From positions 4,573,501-4,637,500 of the forward strand of contig NZ_CP108644.1 in the NCBI RefSeq assembly GCF_041435495.1: 64,000 bases of DNA, in the 5' to 3' direction. The notes under the pieces are model-generated. The model did no database searches and was not told the DNA's origin. It saw only the letters and a list, made by a program, of their open reading frames with translations. The stretch is from Streptomyces sp. NBC_01116 (GTDB taxonomy: Bacteria; Actinomycetota; Actinomycetes; Streptomycetales; Streptomycetaceae). Positions 34,491-42,465 of this stretch are shown in pieces. Both the position numbers and the translations under genes were made by a program. The first letter of the stretch is position 1; each line of letters opens with the position of its first letter.

Positions 34491-34904
34491 ATGTCCAACG
34501 AAGCCAAGAGCTCCACCAATGCCTGGCTCTCCCTCCTGCTCGCCGGAGTCTTCGAGATCGGGTACGCGCTCGCCGTCGGCGGCAGCGAGGGCTTCACCGT
34601 CCTGACCTGGTCCCTGGTCGCGGTGGTGTTCTTCCTGCTGACGCTCTACGCGCTGAGCCTCGCTCTCCGCACGATCGACGTGAGCATCGGCTACGCCGTC
34701 TGGGCGGGAATCGGCGCGGTCGGCGCCGCGGTTCTCGGCCCGCTCTTCTTCGACGAGACCCTCACCCTGGCCAAGGGCATCTGGCTGGCCGTCATCATCG
34801 TCGGGGTCATCTGGCTGAAGCTCGCCGACCGTACGAAGCCCGAGGCGGCCACCGCGCCCCGCTCCGAGCAGATCGGGGACCGGCCCACCGCGGTTCAGGT
34901 CTGA
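34491..34904 (+). CDS. SMR-family small multidrug transporter subunit (second)
   Basis: 137 aa with four helices. The conserved Glu lies in LLLAGVFEIGYALAVGGSEGF, and GYAVWAGIGAVGAAVLGPLFFDE matches SMR helix 3/4. It carries a 25-residue hydrophilic C-terminal tail absent from its partner. Shine-Dalgarno GAGAGGA. It ends before the very strong terminator at 34921-34980. Confidence 0.9.
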   Translation: MSNEAKSSTNAWLSLLLAGVFEIGYALAVGGSEGFTVLTWSLVAVVFFLLTLYALSLALRTIDVSIGYAVWAGIGAVGAAVLGPLFFDETLTLAKGIWLAVIIVGVIWLKLADRTKPEAATAPRSEQIGDRPTAVQV

Positions 34905-34920
34905 CGTTCCTCCCTCCGCC

Positions 34921-34980
34921 GGTACGCCGCAGGCGCCCGCCGCCCCTTCACCAGGGGGCCGCGGGCGCCTGCGGCGTACC
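34921..34980. terminator. 20-bp perfect bidirectional terminator
   Basis: A perfect 20-bp stem, GGTACGCCGCAGGCGCCCGC (34921-34940) with its complement at 34961-34980, encloses a loop that can pair again (CCCC/GGGG). It lies between the converging SMR and SDR genes and insulates the butyrolactone region. Confidence 0.92.
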
Positions 34981-34984
34981 CCCG

Positions 34985-35761
34985 TCACTTCGCGGTTCTG
35001 CCGCCGTCCACCGCGAGGGCGGATCCGGTGGTGAAGGACGAGGCGTCCGAGCAGAGCCAGGCGGCGGCACGGGCGATCTCGGTCGGATCGGCGAGGCGTT
35101 GCTGGATCGCCTTGCCACCGAAGCCGGAGCTCACGGCGGGGCCGGCCGACAGGACACCGTCCATCATCTCCGTGTCGGTGCTGCCCACCACGAGCGCGTT
35201 GACGCGGATGCCGTGCTCGCCGTACTCGGCTGCCGCCGCCCTGGTCAGCCCGATGACCGCGTGTTTCGCGGCCACGTAGGGCGCCGAGGCGGAGGTCGCG
35301 CGCACGCCCGCGACGCTGGAGGTGTTGACGACGGAGCCGGCCCCGCTCGGCAGCATGGCGGGTATCTGGGCGCGCAGACAGTTCCACACACCGCGCACGT
35401 TGACGTCCATGGTGCGGTCGAAGGCGTCGTCGGGCAGTTCGTGCAGGACGGTTCCGGTGCTGACGTAACCGGCGTTGTTGAACGCGCAGTCGAGCCTGCC
35501 GAACCGGGCGACCGCGATGGCCACGGCATGCTCCATGTCCGCCCGGCGGGTGACGTCGCCCGGTACGGCGACCGCCCGGCCTCCGTCCTTCCTTATGCGC
35601 TCGGCCACCTCCTCGACCAGCCGGGCCCTGCGGGCGACGAGCACGACGGTGGCACCCTCGTCGGCGAAGTGCCGGGCCGCCGCGGCACCGATGCCGCTGG
35701 AGGCACCGGTGATCAGCGCCACTTTCCCTTGCAGCAGGTGCCCCCCCGGCGTCACGCGCAC
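34985..35761 (-). CDS. short-chain dehydrogenase/reductase
   Basis: 258 aa classical SDR. Cofactor motif VALITGASSGIGAAAARHF at residue 14, NNAGYVS near 90, catalytic SSVAG (Ser ~145) and YVAAKHAVIG (Tyr-x-x-x-Lys ~158). C-terminal FTTGSALAVDGGRTA. The Arg-rich segment after strand 2 suggests NADP(H). In butyrolactone loci, SDRs reduce the keto intermediate after the AfsA step, so that role is an inference. GTG start; it overlaps the HAD gene by 10 bases. Confidence 0.9.
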   Translation of the reverse strand: MRVTPGGHLLQGKVALITGASSGIGAAAARHFADEGATVVLVARRARLVEEVAERIRKDGGRAVAVPGDVTRRADMEHAVAIAVARFGRLDCAFNNAGYVSTGTVLHELPDDAFDRTMDVNVRGVWNCLRAQIPAMLPSGAGSVVNTSSVAGVRATSASAPYVAAKHAVIGLTRAAAAEYGEHGIRVNALVVGSTDTEMMDGVLSAGPAVSSGFGGKAIQQRLADPTEIARAAAWLCSDASSFTTGSALAVDGGRTAK

Positions 35762-36471
35762 CGGGCCGGTCCGACCGCGGGCAGCGGCGATCTCCAGAAC
35801 GTCTCCGAGCTCATCTCCCGGTCGATCCGGTGCAGCAGCTCGTCGTCGAGCGCGTCGAGACCGCTGATCACGTGGCGTACGCCCGCCTCACGCATCAGAG
35901 CGGACTGGTGGCTGTGGACGAACGAGGAGGGGCGGCCGACGAAAGCGGTGCCGAGCTCGCGGGCCACGTCGGCGACCCGGGCGACGTCGTCGACGAAGAG
36001 GGCCTGGCCGGGGCGGAGCCCGAACACGTCCTCGGTCACCTCCCTGAGGCCGGGTCGGATGTCGTTGGTGCAGACGTAGCCGGGGCCGTCGAACAGGTCG
36101 GCGTAGTGGCCCAGATGGCGGTCGAAGTGATCCTTGCCCAGACCGCCGTAACAGACCGTGCGCAGACCCGCGCTCCGCAGTCGGAGGAGCAGGTCGCGCG
36201 TGCCCGGCGTGACCGTGACCGGGTGGCGGTCGAGGTGGGCGGTGCGGTCCTCGAAGTACGCGGCGAGTGCCTCCTCTCCCGTCATGCCGCCGCCCACGGC
36301 GGCCGAAAGCAGCCGGCCGGCGATGTGCTGCGGCTGGGAGAAGATCGATCGCTCCAGGTCGGCGGAGTAGGTACCGCCTCTGCTGACGACGAAGTGGTGG
36401 ATGACCGGGCTGAAGGTGTCGTTGAGCAGGACACCGTCGATGTTGAGGGCGGCCAGGCGCAGGGAGATCAT
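35752..36471 (-). CDS. HAD-superfamily protein with altered nucleophile
   Basis: 239 aa. HAD fold: motif I is LNIDGVL near residue 7, where hydrolases have FDxDGxL, so the nucleophilic Asp is Asn. The helical cap follows, then a Lys in GGLGKDHF and a final acidic motif LFVDDVARVADVA. Loss of the nucleophile argues against ordinary phosphatase action. ATG 36471 has GGAG five bases before it. It overlaps the SDR gene start and follows the TetR-receptor gene on the same strand. Confidence 0.82.
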   Translation of the reverse strand: MISLRLAALNIDGVLLNDTFSPVIHHFVVSRGGTYSADLERSIFSQPQHIAGRLLSAAVGGGMTGEEALAAYFEDRTAHLDRHPVTVTPGTRDLLLRLRSAGLRTVCYGGLGKDHFDRHLGHYADLFDGPGYVCTNDIRPGLREVTEDVFGLRPGQALFVDDVARVADVARELGTAFVGRPSSFVHSHQSALMREAGVRHVISGLDALDDELLHRIDREMSSETFWRSPLPAVGPARCA

Positions 36472-36542
36472 GCGGCTCCGTAGATGATCGTCGTGGACGT
36501 TCGGTACAGGCAGAGCAGGCACAACAGCCAGGGCGGTCAGTT

Positions 36543-36630
36543 CAGGTCAGGTCAGGTCAGGTCAGTGCGGGGCCGGGACGGGGCAGGACCGGGCGGGGCG
36601 GGACCGGGCGGGGCGGGACCGGGTCGGGCG
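36543..36630. repeat. two short tandem repeats
   Basis: CAGGT occurs four times in a row at 36543-36562. A 15-bp unit GGACCGGGCGGGGCG occurs three times at 36586-36630, the last copy with changes. They fill the gap between the TetR stop and the HAD gene. Confidence 0.85.
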
Positions 36631-36647
36631 CGCCGGCGGTCCGGCGC

Positions 36648-37277
36648 TCAGGGCGTCATCGCGGCGCCGCGTGCGGGGGTGGCTTCGGCGCGGGTGATCA
36701 CGGCCGGGACCGCGATGCCCGGGAGGAGCAGGTTCCACATCTGCTGGGTGCGCTCGGGGAGGTCCCTGCGGCCGCTGACGACGTTGGAGTACATCTGCAT
36801 CCCGGTGCAGGCGGAGATCACGAACTCCGCGACCATGATCGATTCGATGCCGGGCTGCAGCTCGCCGCGCTCCCGCGCCTCGTCAAGACAGGAGCCCATG
36901 ATCCCGCGGAACTTCTCGTACGGATCGGCGTTCAGGGAGCCGTCGATGGAGGACTGCTCGTTCGTCAGCCTCACGCCGGCCCGGAGCAGCGGGTCGCGCT
37001 GCAACTGCCACGACCACACGAGGGTGAGGTCGATGAGCCGCTGGAGCCCGCTGGCGGCGAGCAGCGGGACGAGGGTGTCCGGCTGACTGTTCATCACCGC
37101 CTTGGCCAGGTCCTCCTTGGAGCCGAAGTGGAAGTAGAGCGCCCCCGCCGTCACCCCGGCGCGCTTGAGGATGCGCGTGATGCTGGCCCCCGCGTACCCG
37201 TACTCGTCGAAGACCTCGGCCGCGGCGAGCAGAAGTGCCCGACGGGTCTGCTCCGCCCGCTCTTGCTTCAGTGCCAT
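36648..37277 (-). CDS. ArpA/ScbR-type gamma-butyrolactone receptor (TetR family)
   Basis: 209 aa. The DNA-binding domain is RRALLLAAAEVFDEYGYAGASITRILKRAGVTAGALYFHFGSKEDLAKAV (residues 11-60), close to ArpA/ScbR-type receptors. The ligand domain has conserved Trp in LTLVWSWQLQRDPLLRAGVRLT. Such proteins bind operators until a butyrolactone or butenolide releases them. ATG 37277 follows GAGAGG. It is divergent from the AfsA homologue across a 243-base AT-rich gap holding two copies of a shared motif. Probable autorepressor. Confidence 0.9.
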   Translation of the reverse strand: MALKQERAEQTRRALLLAAAEVFDEYGYAGASITRILKRAGVTAGALYFHFGSKEDLAKAVMNSQPDTLVPLLAASGLQRLIDLTLVWSWQLQRDPLLRAGVRLTNEQSSIDGSLNADPYEKFRGIMGSCLDEARERGELQPGIESIMVAEFVISACTGMQMYSNVVSGRRDLPERTQQMWNLLLPGIAVPAVITRAEATPARGAAMTP

Positions 37278-37290
37278 ACCTCTCACCCTC

Positions 37291-37308
37291 TCAAAAAGAA
37301 TGCTCCTT
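37291..37308 (-). promoter_or_regulatory. candidate autoregulatory element, receptor gene side
   Basis: On the minus strand this reads AAGGAGCATTCTTTTTGA, matching 15 of 18 bases of the element on the AfsA-gene promoter. It ends 13 bases upstream of the receptor start codon. Confidence 0.6.
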
Positions 37309-37427
37309 ATGTTATCCGGGTGGGGGGAGGTGCGGGCAAGTCCGTTCTGGTGGGCTTGGTTTGTATAGATCAACAAATCACCACAAGTGAGATTCGCACC
37401 TTCACCCCCCTTGACGCGAAAAAAGAA

Positions 37428-37445
37428 AAGGAACATTATTTTTGG
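37428..37445 (+). promoter_or_regulatory. candidate autoregulatory element on the AfsA-gene promoter
   Basis: AAGGAACATTATTTTTGG overlaps a plausible promoter: TTGACG at 37411-37416, a 17-base spacer and CATTAT at 37434-37439. A receptor bound here would block polymerase. Confidence 0.65.
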
Positions 37446-37520
37446 AACCGAGCACGCGGAGTGCCGCTCCTGCGCCTCTGCGTAGCCGATCGCCGAAACA
37501 ATCGATCTTGGGGGGCCAAG

Positions 37521-38462
37521 TTGTCTGTTTCCGTTCGGAACCGTGAAGCGAGACCAGTCCAGCGGCAGCAGGTGCACCAGTGGCAGGTGCACAAACTTCG
37601 GGGAGAGGAAGTCCTGCTCACGTCGTGGGCCGAGTCGGCTCCGGGGTGCTACGAAGTCACCGCGCGCTGGCCGCGGGGGCACGCCTTCTACCGTCCGTCG
37701 GGGGGGTCGTACGACCCGATGCTGGTCGCCGAGAGCGTGCGCCAGACGGTCCCGCTGCTGTCCCACGCGGTGCACGACGTCCCGCGGGAGTACAAGCAGG
37801 CGTGGGAGGACTTCAGCTTCACGGTGGAGCCGTCGGCGTCGCTGGTGACCACCGTCGAGGAAGAGGTGCGCCTGGTGGTGTCCTCCTCGGACGTGGTCCG
37901 CCGCGGCAGCAGGTTCGCCGGTATGACGATGCGCGTCGACGTCCACCTGGGGGAGCGGCTGATGGGCACCGCGCTCACCCGCTTCAACAACCAGCCGCCG
38001 GCCATATACCGGCGGCTGCGTGGGGGTTACGCCGAATCCGACGAGGCGCTCGCCGCCTGCCTCCCGGCCGGTCCGCCCGTGGAGCCGCTCCGGGTGGGCC
38101 GGGACTCCCCGGCCGACGTGGTGCTCTCACCCGCTCCGGGCATGGCGCCGGGCCGCTGGATGTTACGGGTGGACCCCGGGCACCCGGTGCTGTTCGACCA
38201 CGCGGTCGATCACGTGCCCGGGATGCTGCTCCTCGAAGCCGCCCGCCAGGCCGCGAACGCCGCTTGCGACGGCGCGTCGACCGTCACCGGGATGAGCACG
38301 AACTTCGCGCGGTACGTCGAACTCGACGCCCCCGCCGTCGTCGTGGTCGGGACACCCGTCCCCGACCGCACGGGCCGCAGCCGCGTGAACGTGTCGATCG
38401 AGCAGCACGGCGTCCGCGTCTTCACCTCCGGGGTGACCGTCCAGGGGCCGACCGGTCTGTAG
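37521..38462 (+). CDS. AfsA/ScbA-family butyrolactone synthase
   Basis: 313 aa. AfsA family: two hot-dog repeats, the first with HKLRGEEVLLTSW, FYRP..GSYDPMLVAESVRQTVPLLSH and the second with GMLLLEAARQAANAA. AfsA condenses a beta-ketoacyl-ACP with dihydroxyacetone phosphate to start A-factor-type signals. Start: TTG 37521 behind GGGGGG leaves about 12 residues before the conserved region; GTG 37459 is an alternative. A TTA codon at 38163-38165 implies bldA-dependent translation. Confidence 0.9.
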   Translation: MSVSVRNREARPVQRQQVHQWQVHKLRGEEVLLTSWAESAPGCYEVTARWPRGHAFYRPSGGSYDPMLVAESVRQTVPLLSHAVHDVPREYKQAWEDFSFTVEPSASLVTTVEEEVRLVVSSSDVVRRGSRFAGMTMRVDVHLGERLMGTALTRFNNQPPAIYRRLRGGYAESDEALAACLPAGPPVEPLRVGRDSPADVVLSPAPGMAPGRWMLRVDPGHPVLFDHAVDHVPGMLLLEAARQAANAACDGASTVTGMSTNFARYVELDAPAVVVVGTPVPDRTGRSRVNVSIEQHGVRVFTSGVTVQGPTGL

Positions 38463-38488
38463 GGCGTGTCCTGCCGCACCCCGCGACG

Positions 38489-38534
38489 CGGCGGGCGGCC
38501 GGTACCCCTCCGTGGGGATAACGGCCGCCCGCCG
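38489..38534. terminator. bidirectional terminator between the AfsA and PPTase genes
   Basis: CGGCGGGCGGCCG (38489-38501) pairs perfectly with CGGCCGCCCGCCG (38522-38534) between converging genes. Confidence 0.85.
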
Positions 38535-38541
38535 ACGGGCG

Positions 38542-39288
38542 TCAGGCCCGCACCGGCTCCGGCATCGGCTCCGGAAGCTCCTCGTGCATCGTGACCGTGA
38601 CGTGCACCGAGGCCGGGACCGCGAAGCTGGCCTCGTACCCGGGAGGTGCGAGCAGCTGCCGCACCCGCCAACCGAGCGGCTGGCCGGTGAGGTCCAGCCG
38701 GTTCATGACGGCGGCCATGCCCTGTCCCGTCGCCTTGGCCATGGCCTCCTTACGGGTCCACAGGCGGGCGAAGTCCCGGACGAGTTCGTCCTCCGGACGG
38801 CCGCCCAGCCACTGCTGTTCCTTCGGATGGAGGAACGGCAGATACCCGGCGACGGATTCCGGGGTCGGCCAGGACTCGATGTCGATGCCGATGGTGGCCT
38901 CGGCGACCGCGATGGCGACGTGGTCCCCGCTGTGCGACATCGAGAACTCCGGCGCTTCGCCGTCCGGGCCCGGATCGCGGATGGCCGGTCTTCCGTGCGC
39001 CCCGCCGCAGCCGGGACACGGCTGCCGCACGAAGCCGACGCTGCTGGGGGAGCAGCCGAGCGAGGTCCCGAGAACGCTCCGCAACGCCCAGTGGGCGAAG
39101 GCGTAGGTGTCCCGGCCCGCCTGCTGCGGTATCGAGGCCAGCCGGTTCCGTTCCTTCTCGTCCAGCCAGTCGGGCGGGGCCTCACCGGGCGTGAGGAGCT
39201 GCCCGGCCGGGGCCCGGACGATCCAGATGCCGACCGGATCGAGGACTTCCCCCGGAGGCGCGTCGGACCACTTGAGGTCGTGTGTCAT
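38542..39288 (-). CDS. 4'-phosphopantetheinyl transferase (Sfp type)
   Basis: 248 aa. It transfers phosphopantetheine from CoA to carrier proteins. Motifs: SMSHSGDHVAIAVA near residue 120, IGIDIES (Mg-binding Asp/Glu) near 135 and LWTRKEAMAKATGQG near 180. The Cys-rich CPGCGGAHGRP near 95 is typical of the larger actinobacterial members. Presence beside a carrier protein and adenylation gene suggests it primes that carrier. ATG 39288 is the start of recognisable sequence. Last gene of the minus-strand set. Confidence 0.92.
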   Translation of the reverse strand: MTHDLKWSDAPPGEVLDPVGIWIVRAPAGQLLTPGEAPPDWLDEKERNRLASIPQQAGRDTYAFAHWALRSVLGTSLGCSPSSVGFVRQPCPGCGGAHGRPAIRDPGPDGEAPEFSMSHSGDHVAIAVAEATIGIDIESWPTPESVAGYLPFLHPKEQQWLGGRPEDELVRDFARLWTRKEAMAKATGQGMAAVMNRLDLTGQPLGWRVRQLLAPPGYEASFAVPASVHVTVTMHEELPEPMPEPVRA

Positions 39289-39343
39289 GTCGATACGGCT
39301 CCTGATGCGGCGGGGACCCGGCCGGCCCCCGCCACGGGTCGGA

Positions 39344-39586
39344 TCAGGCGGTTGCTGCGAGCAGCGGCCACGGGCCGGTCGTGGCGTACTGCTCCAGGTC
39401 CTCGGAGGCGAGATAGCGCCGGAACCCCGGCACCTGCTCCGCCGGGCGGAGCGCTCCGCGGTACAGCACCATGCCGCGCACACCCGTCCCGTCGTCGTGC
39501 CAGCACACGAGCGGGAGGTGGTACTCCGGCGTGTCGCAGGTCTCCTGCACGGCGGCTTGGTAGCCGTACGCGGGCAGCAGGCTCAT
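39344..39586 (-). CDS. 80-aa orphan protein of the biosynthetic operon
   Basis: 80 aa: begins MSLLPAYGYQAAVQETCDTPEYHLPLV and has VCWHDDGTGVRGMVLYRGALRPAEQVPGF. No family recognised. It looks like a compact beta-rich domain with two Cys and HDDG. Its ATG overlaps the racemase-like stop as ATGA, so it is translated with that gene. A start overlap this tight and reading-frame conservation between two operon genes support a real protein despite its size. It could be an accessory subunit. Confidence 0.65.
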   Translation of the reverse strand: MSLLPAYGYQAAVQETCDTPEYHLPLVCWHDDGTGVRGMVLYRGALRPAEQVPGFRRYLASEDLEQYATTGPWPLLAATA

Positions 39587-40416
39587 CGGGCCGCCCCCAC
39601 GGCGACGCGTCTGGCCGCGCCTTCGGGGCGGACGCCGAACAGCGCTCCGTAATCGGTGATCCGCGCGGCCGCCTCGCTCCCGCCCGCGGCGTGCAGCGCG
39701 TGCCAGAACAGCACCTGGTTCGCGGTGAGCACGGGAAACCCGAGCCGCTCCTCCAGACCCGCGATGGTGCCCACGGCGCGGATGCCGTTGCCGGCGACCA
39801 GCACCGCCTGCGGCTGCTGCGGGGCGACGGCCGTCTCGATCCACTTCACCAGCGCCTCCGGCGTGATCAGCTTCTGGTTGCTGGGCAGGCCGCAGGGAGC
39901 GTGGTGCACCACGTCGAAGCCGCGCTCGCCGAAGTAGGAGGCGCCCAGCGCCGACAACTCGTCGTCGAACCACGGCGGGTTGACCAGGGCGATCCGCTCC
40001 GCGCCCAAGGCGTGGAAGCCGGCCGCGGCCGCGTGCGTCGTGCCGGTGAGCGGGATGCCGCGGGTCCGCTCCGAGAGGCGCTCGAACAGCTTCTGCTCGC
40101 CGTCGGCGCCCAGGACGTAGGCGGAGCTGGTGAACCCCAGGGCGATGGAGTCCAGCGGGGAGGCGGCGAGCAGCTCGACGGCGTCGTCGATGAAGGGCGG
40201 GTCGATGAAGGCGCGTACCGGGTCGTGCGGGATCTTCGGGTCCATCTCCCCACCGGGGCGCATCGCCCCGAAGTGGACGCGTGAACCGTGGATGAAGACG
40301 TCGCTCGGCGCCATCGCCTGGAGCTCGGACTCGGGCCCGACGTCCGCGTGCGGAACGACGACGCCGACGCGGGCGACCGCGCCCCAGCCGTCCTCGCGCG
40401 CCTGGAACTGCGTCAT
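39583..40416 (-). CDS. Asp/Glu racemase-superfamily (maleate isomerase/AMDase-like) protein lacking catalytic Cys
   Basis: 277 aa. Resembles maleate cis-trans isomerase and arylmalonate decarboxylase: VGVVVPHADVGPESELQAMAP at the start, SIALGFTSSAYVLGADGE near 90-107 and AVLVAGNGIRAVGTIAGLEERLGFPVLTANQVLFWHAL at 195-230. Those families use Cys at the first (xCTS) and/or second (SCxN/G) site; here they are Phe-Thr-Ser and Ala-Gly-Asn. The only Cys is in HHAPCGLPSN. Chemistry is therefore uncertain. AGGAG ribosome site nine bases before the ATG. Confidence 0.82.
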   Translation of the reverse strand: MTQFQAREDGWGAVARVGVVVPHADVGPESELQAMAPSDVFIHGSRVHFGAMRPGGEMDPKIPHDPVRAFIDPPFIDDAVELLAASPLDSIALGFTSSAYVLGADGEQKLFERLSERTRGIPLTGTTHAAAAGFHALGAERIALVNPPWFDDELSALGASYFGERGFDVVHHAPCGLPSNQKLITPEALVKWIETAVAPQQPQAVLVAGNGIRAVGTIAGLEERLGFPVLTANQVLFWHALHAAGGSEAAARITDYGALFGVRPEGAARRVAVGAAR

Positions 40417-40508
40417 GGGGTGCTTCTCCTCTTCTGCCGTTCTTCTGCTGTGCCTGCTGTGTGCTGTGTGTCCGCTGTCTGCCGCGGCGTTACGGATACG
40501 GGCGCGGA

Positions 40509-41240
40509 TCAGGCCGCTTCGTCGGCGAGCGAGCCGCCGCTGACGGTGCCGGTGCCGTCCTCGTCCAGGAACTTCGGGTGCTTGCGGCGCATCGTGGCCA
40601 TCACGAACGCGTACGGGACGTCGTCGAAGTCGCCGTGGTCGGTGAGGAACTCCATGCTCTGCCGCCCCTGCGCGTCGAACGGGTGGTAGAGGCTGTCGGA
40701 GCGGCCGTCGAACTCCAGAGGGGTCATGCCGTAGAGCCGGCACAGGAGCTTGTTGAAGACCGGGGTGACCTGGAGCCAGCGGCCTTCGAGGTACACGGTG
40801 GCCAGGCCGTGGAAGAAGACGTCGCCGCCGATGTAGGAGCGCAGCCGGTCGGAGGCGAGGTGGTTGCGGACGTCGCTGTAGTGCAGCCGGGCGGGGATGC
40901 CGACGGCGCGGCAGCAGGCGGCGTAGAGGACGGACTTGTGCAGGCAGAAGCCCTTGCCGCCGGCGATGAGGCTGGACGCCCGGAGGCCCTCGGGCGACAG
41001 GTCGGCGCCGTAGACCTCGTAGTGGATGCCGTCGCGCACCGCGTAGTAGAGGGCGACGGCGAGGTCGACCTGGGTGGCGGTCTCGCGGTCGATCCCGTCC
41101 AGGGCCTTGTCGACGAAGGCCTTGACTTCCGGGTGCTCGTAGTCGAGGAAGTCGGTGGCCGCCGTGAGGCGGGCGAGGTCGTCGGCGGCCGGCTGCTCGG
41201 ACAGGGCGGGGGCCGGGGTGGGTGCCAGGGTGTCGGTCAT
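40509..41240 (-). CDS. transglutaminase-like (papain-fold) protein
   Basis: 243 aa. Transglutaminase core: GGKGFCLHKSVLYAACCRAVGIPAR (nucleophilic Cys near residue 100) and GDVFFHGLATVYLEGRWLQVTPVFN (His near 145, with TP where many have DP, as is common in this subfamily). Such enzymes can hydrolyse or form amide bonds and have been recruited to release or join carrier-bound intermediates in antibiotic pathways. Its place 13 bases after the acyl-CoA dehydrogenase fits such a role, but no substrate can be assigned. Confidence 0.87.
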   Translation of the reverse strand: MTDTLAPTPAPALSEQPAADDLARLTAATDFLDYEHPEVKAFVDKALDGIDRETATQVDLAVALYYAVRDGIHYEVYGADLSPEGLRASSLIAGGKGFCLHKSVLYAACCRAVGIPARLHYSDVRNHLASDRLRSYIGGDVFFHGLATVYLEGRWLQVTPVFNKLLCRLYGMTPLEFDGRSDSLYHPFDAQGRQSMEFLTDHGDFDDVPYAFVMATMRRKHPKFLDEDGTGTVSGGSLADEAA

Positions 41241-41253
41241 GGGATGCCTCTCG

Positions 41254-42384
41254 TCACAGGCCCATCAGGGCGGCGATGCAGTTGCGCTGGATCTCGTTGG
41301 TGCCGGAGTAGATGGAGCCGGCGGTGGCGTTGCGCAGCTCGCGCTCGATGCCCGTGCCGGTCAGATAGCCGCGGGCGCCGAATATCTGGATGGCGTGCCG
41401 GGCGGTGAGCTGGTTGGCCTCGCTGACCACGATCTTGGTGGCGGCCACGTCCAGCGAGGCGTCCTTGCCCTGCTCGACCTTGAGGCCCGTGTCGTACAGC
41501 CACTTGCGGGCCGTCTCCACGGCGATCCTCATGTCGGCGATCTTGTGGGCGACCGCCTGGTTCTTGCCGATGGCGCTGCCGAACTGCTGCCGGGTGGTCG
41601 CGTGTTCGACCACCCGCTTCAGCCGGTGGGCCATCTCGCCGAGGTTCACGGCGAAGGAGAAGAGGACCTCCCGCTTCATCACGTAGTCCATGATCAGGAA
41701 GCCGGCGCCCTCGCTGCCCAGCCGGTTGCCGACGGGCAGCCGTACGTCCTCCAGCGTGACCTCGCTGATCGGGGAGGTGCGCAGACCCATCGTCTCCAGC
41801 GGCTCGCCGACGGTGAGGCCCGGGGTGTCGCGCTCGGCGAGGAAGGTGCTCAGCCCGAAGGCGCCCGGCTTGCCGGTGCGGACGTAGAGCAGGAAGAGGC
41901 CGGCGACGGGGGCGTTGGTGATGAACATCTTGCCGCCGTTGAGGACGTACTCGTCGCCTTCGCGGACGGCGGTGGTCCGGATGTTCATCACGTCCGAGCC
42001 GTGGCTCGGCTCGGTGATCGCGTGCGCGGTGATGGCCTCGCCGGAGGTGACCTGCGGCAGGTACCGCCCGCGCAGGTCCTCGGAGCCGAACGCCTGGAGC
42101 GGGATGCCGACGCTGACGATCTGCGTGGACGCCGAGAAGTTCAGGCCGGCGTCCCGGCTGGTGTGGCCGAGACCCTCCAGCGCCGCCATGGTCTCGGTGA
42201 GGGTCCGGCCGGCGCCGCCGTACTCCGGGGCGAAGGGGAGGGTGAACAGTCCGGACCGTTGCAGCGGCTTCCACTTGTCGTGCGGGAACTCGCCGACCCG
42301 GTCCCAGTGCGTGATGTCGTCGTTCAGCTCGTCGGCGTAGGGCGCTGTGATGCCGTACGTGTCCGGGGCCTTCTCTGCTGCCAT
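41254..42384 (-). CDS. acyl-CoA dehydrogenase-family protein
   Basis: 376 aa flavin dehydrogenase. Signatures: HAITEPSHGSDVMNIRTTA near 130, FITNAP near 160, RQQFGSAIGKNQAVAHKIADM near 290 and IYSGTNEIQRN near the C-terminus. The medium-chain enzymes have Glu in YEGT; here it is Ser, so the base must be elsewhere, as in isovaleryl- or aminoacyl-carrier dehydrogenases. With a stand-alone adenylation enzyme and carrier, oxidation of an aminoacyl thioester is plausible (compare prolyl-carrier oxidation to pyrrole). Confidence 0.9.
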   Translation of the reverse strand: MAAEKAPDTYGITAPYADELNDDITHWDRVGEFPHDKWKPLQRSGLFTLPFAPEYGGAGRTLTETMAALEGLGHTSRDAGLNFSASTQIVSVGIPLQAFGSEDLRGRYLPQVTSGEAITAHAITEPSHGSDVMNIRTTAVREGDEYVLNGGKMFITNAPVAGLFLLYVRTGKPGAFGLSTFLAERDTPGLTVGEPLETMGLRTSPISEVTLEDVRLPVGNRLGSEGAGFLIMDYVMKREVLFSFAVNLGEMAHRLKRVVEHATTRQQFGSAIGKNQAVAHKIADMRIAVETARKWLYDTGLKVEQGKDASLDVAATKIVVSEANQLTARHAIQIFGARGYLTGTGIERELRNATAGSIYSGTNEIQRNCIAALMGL

Positions 42385-42465
42385 GGGTGTCTCGCCTTGC
42401 CTTTCGCTGGGCGCGGGGGCCGGGGGCGGGCCGCGCCGTCGCGGCCCCGCCCCCGGCTGTGCGGA

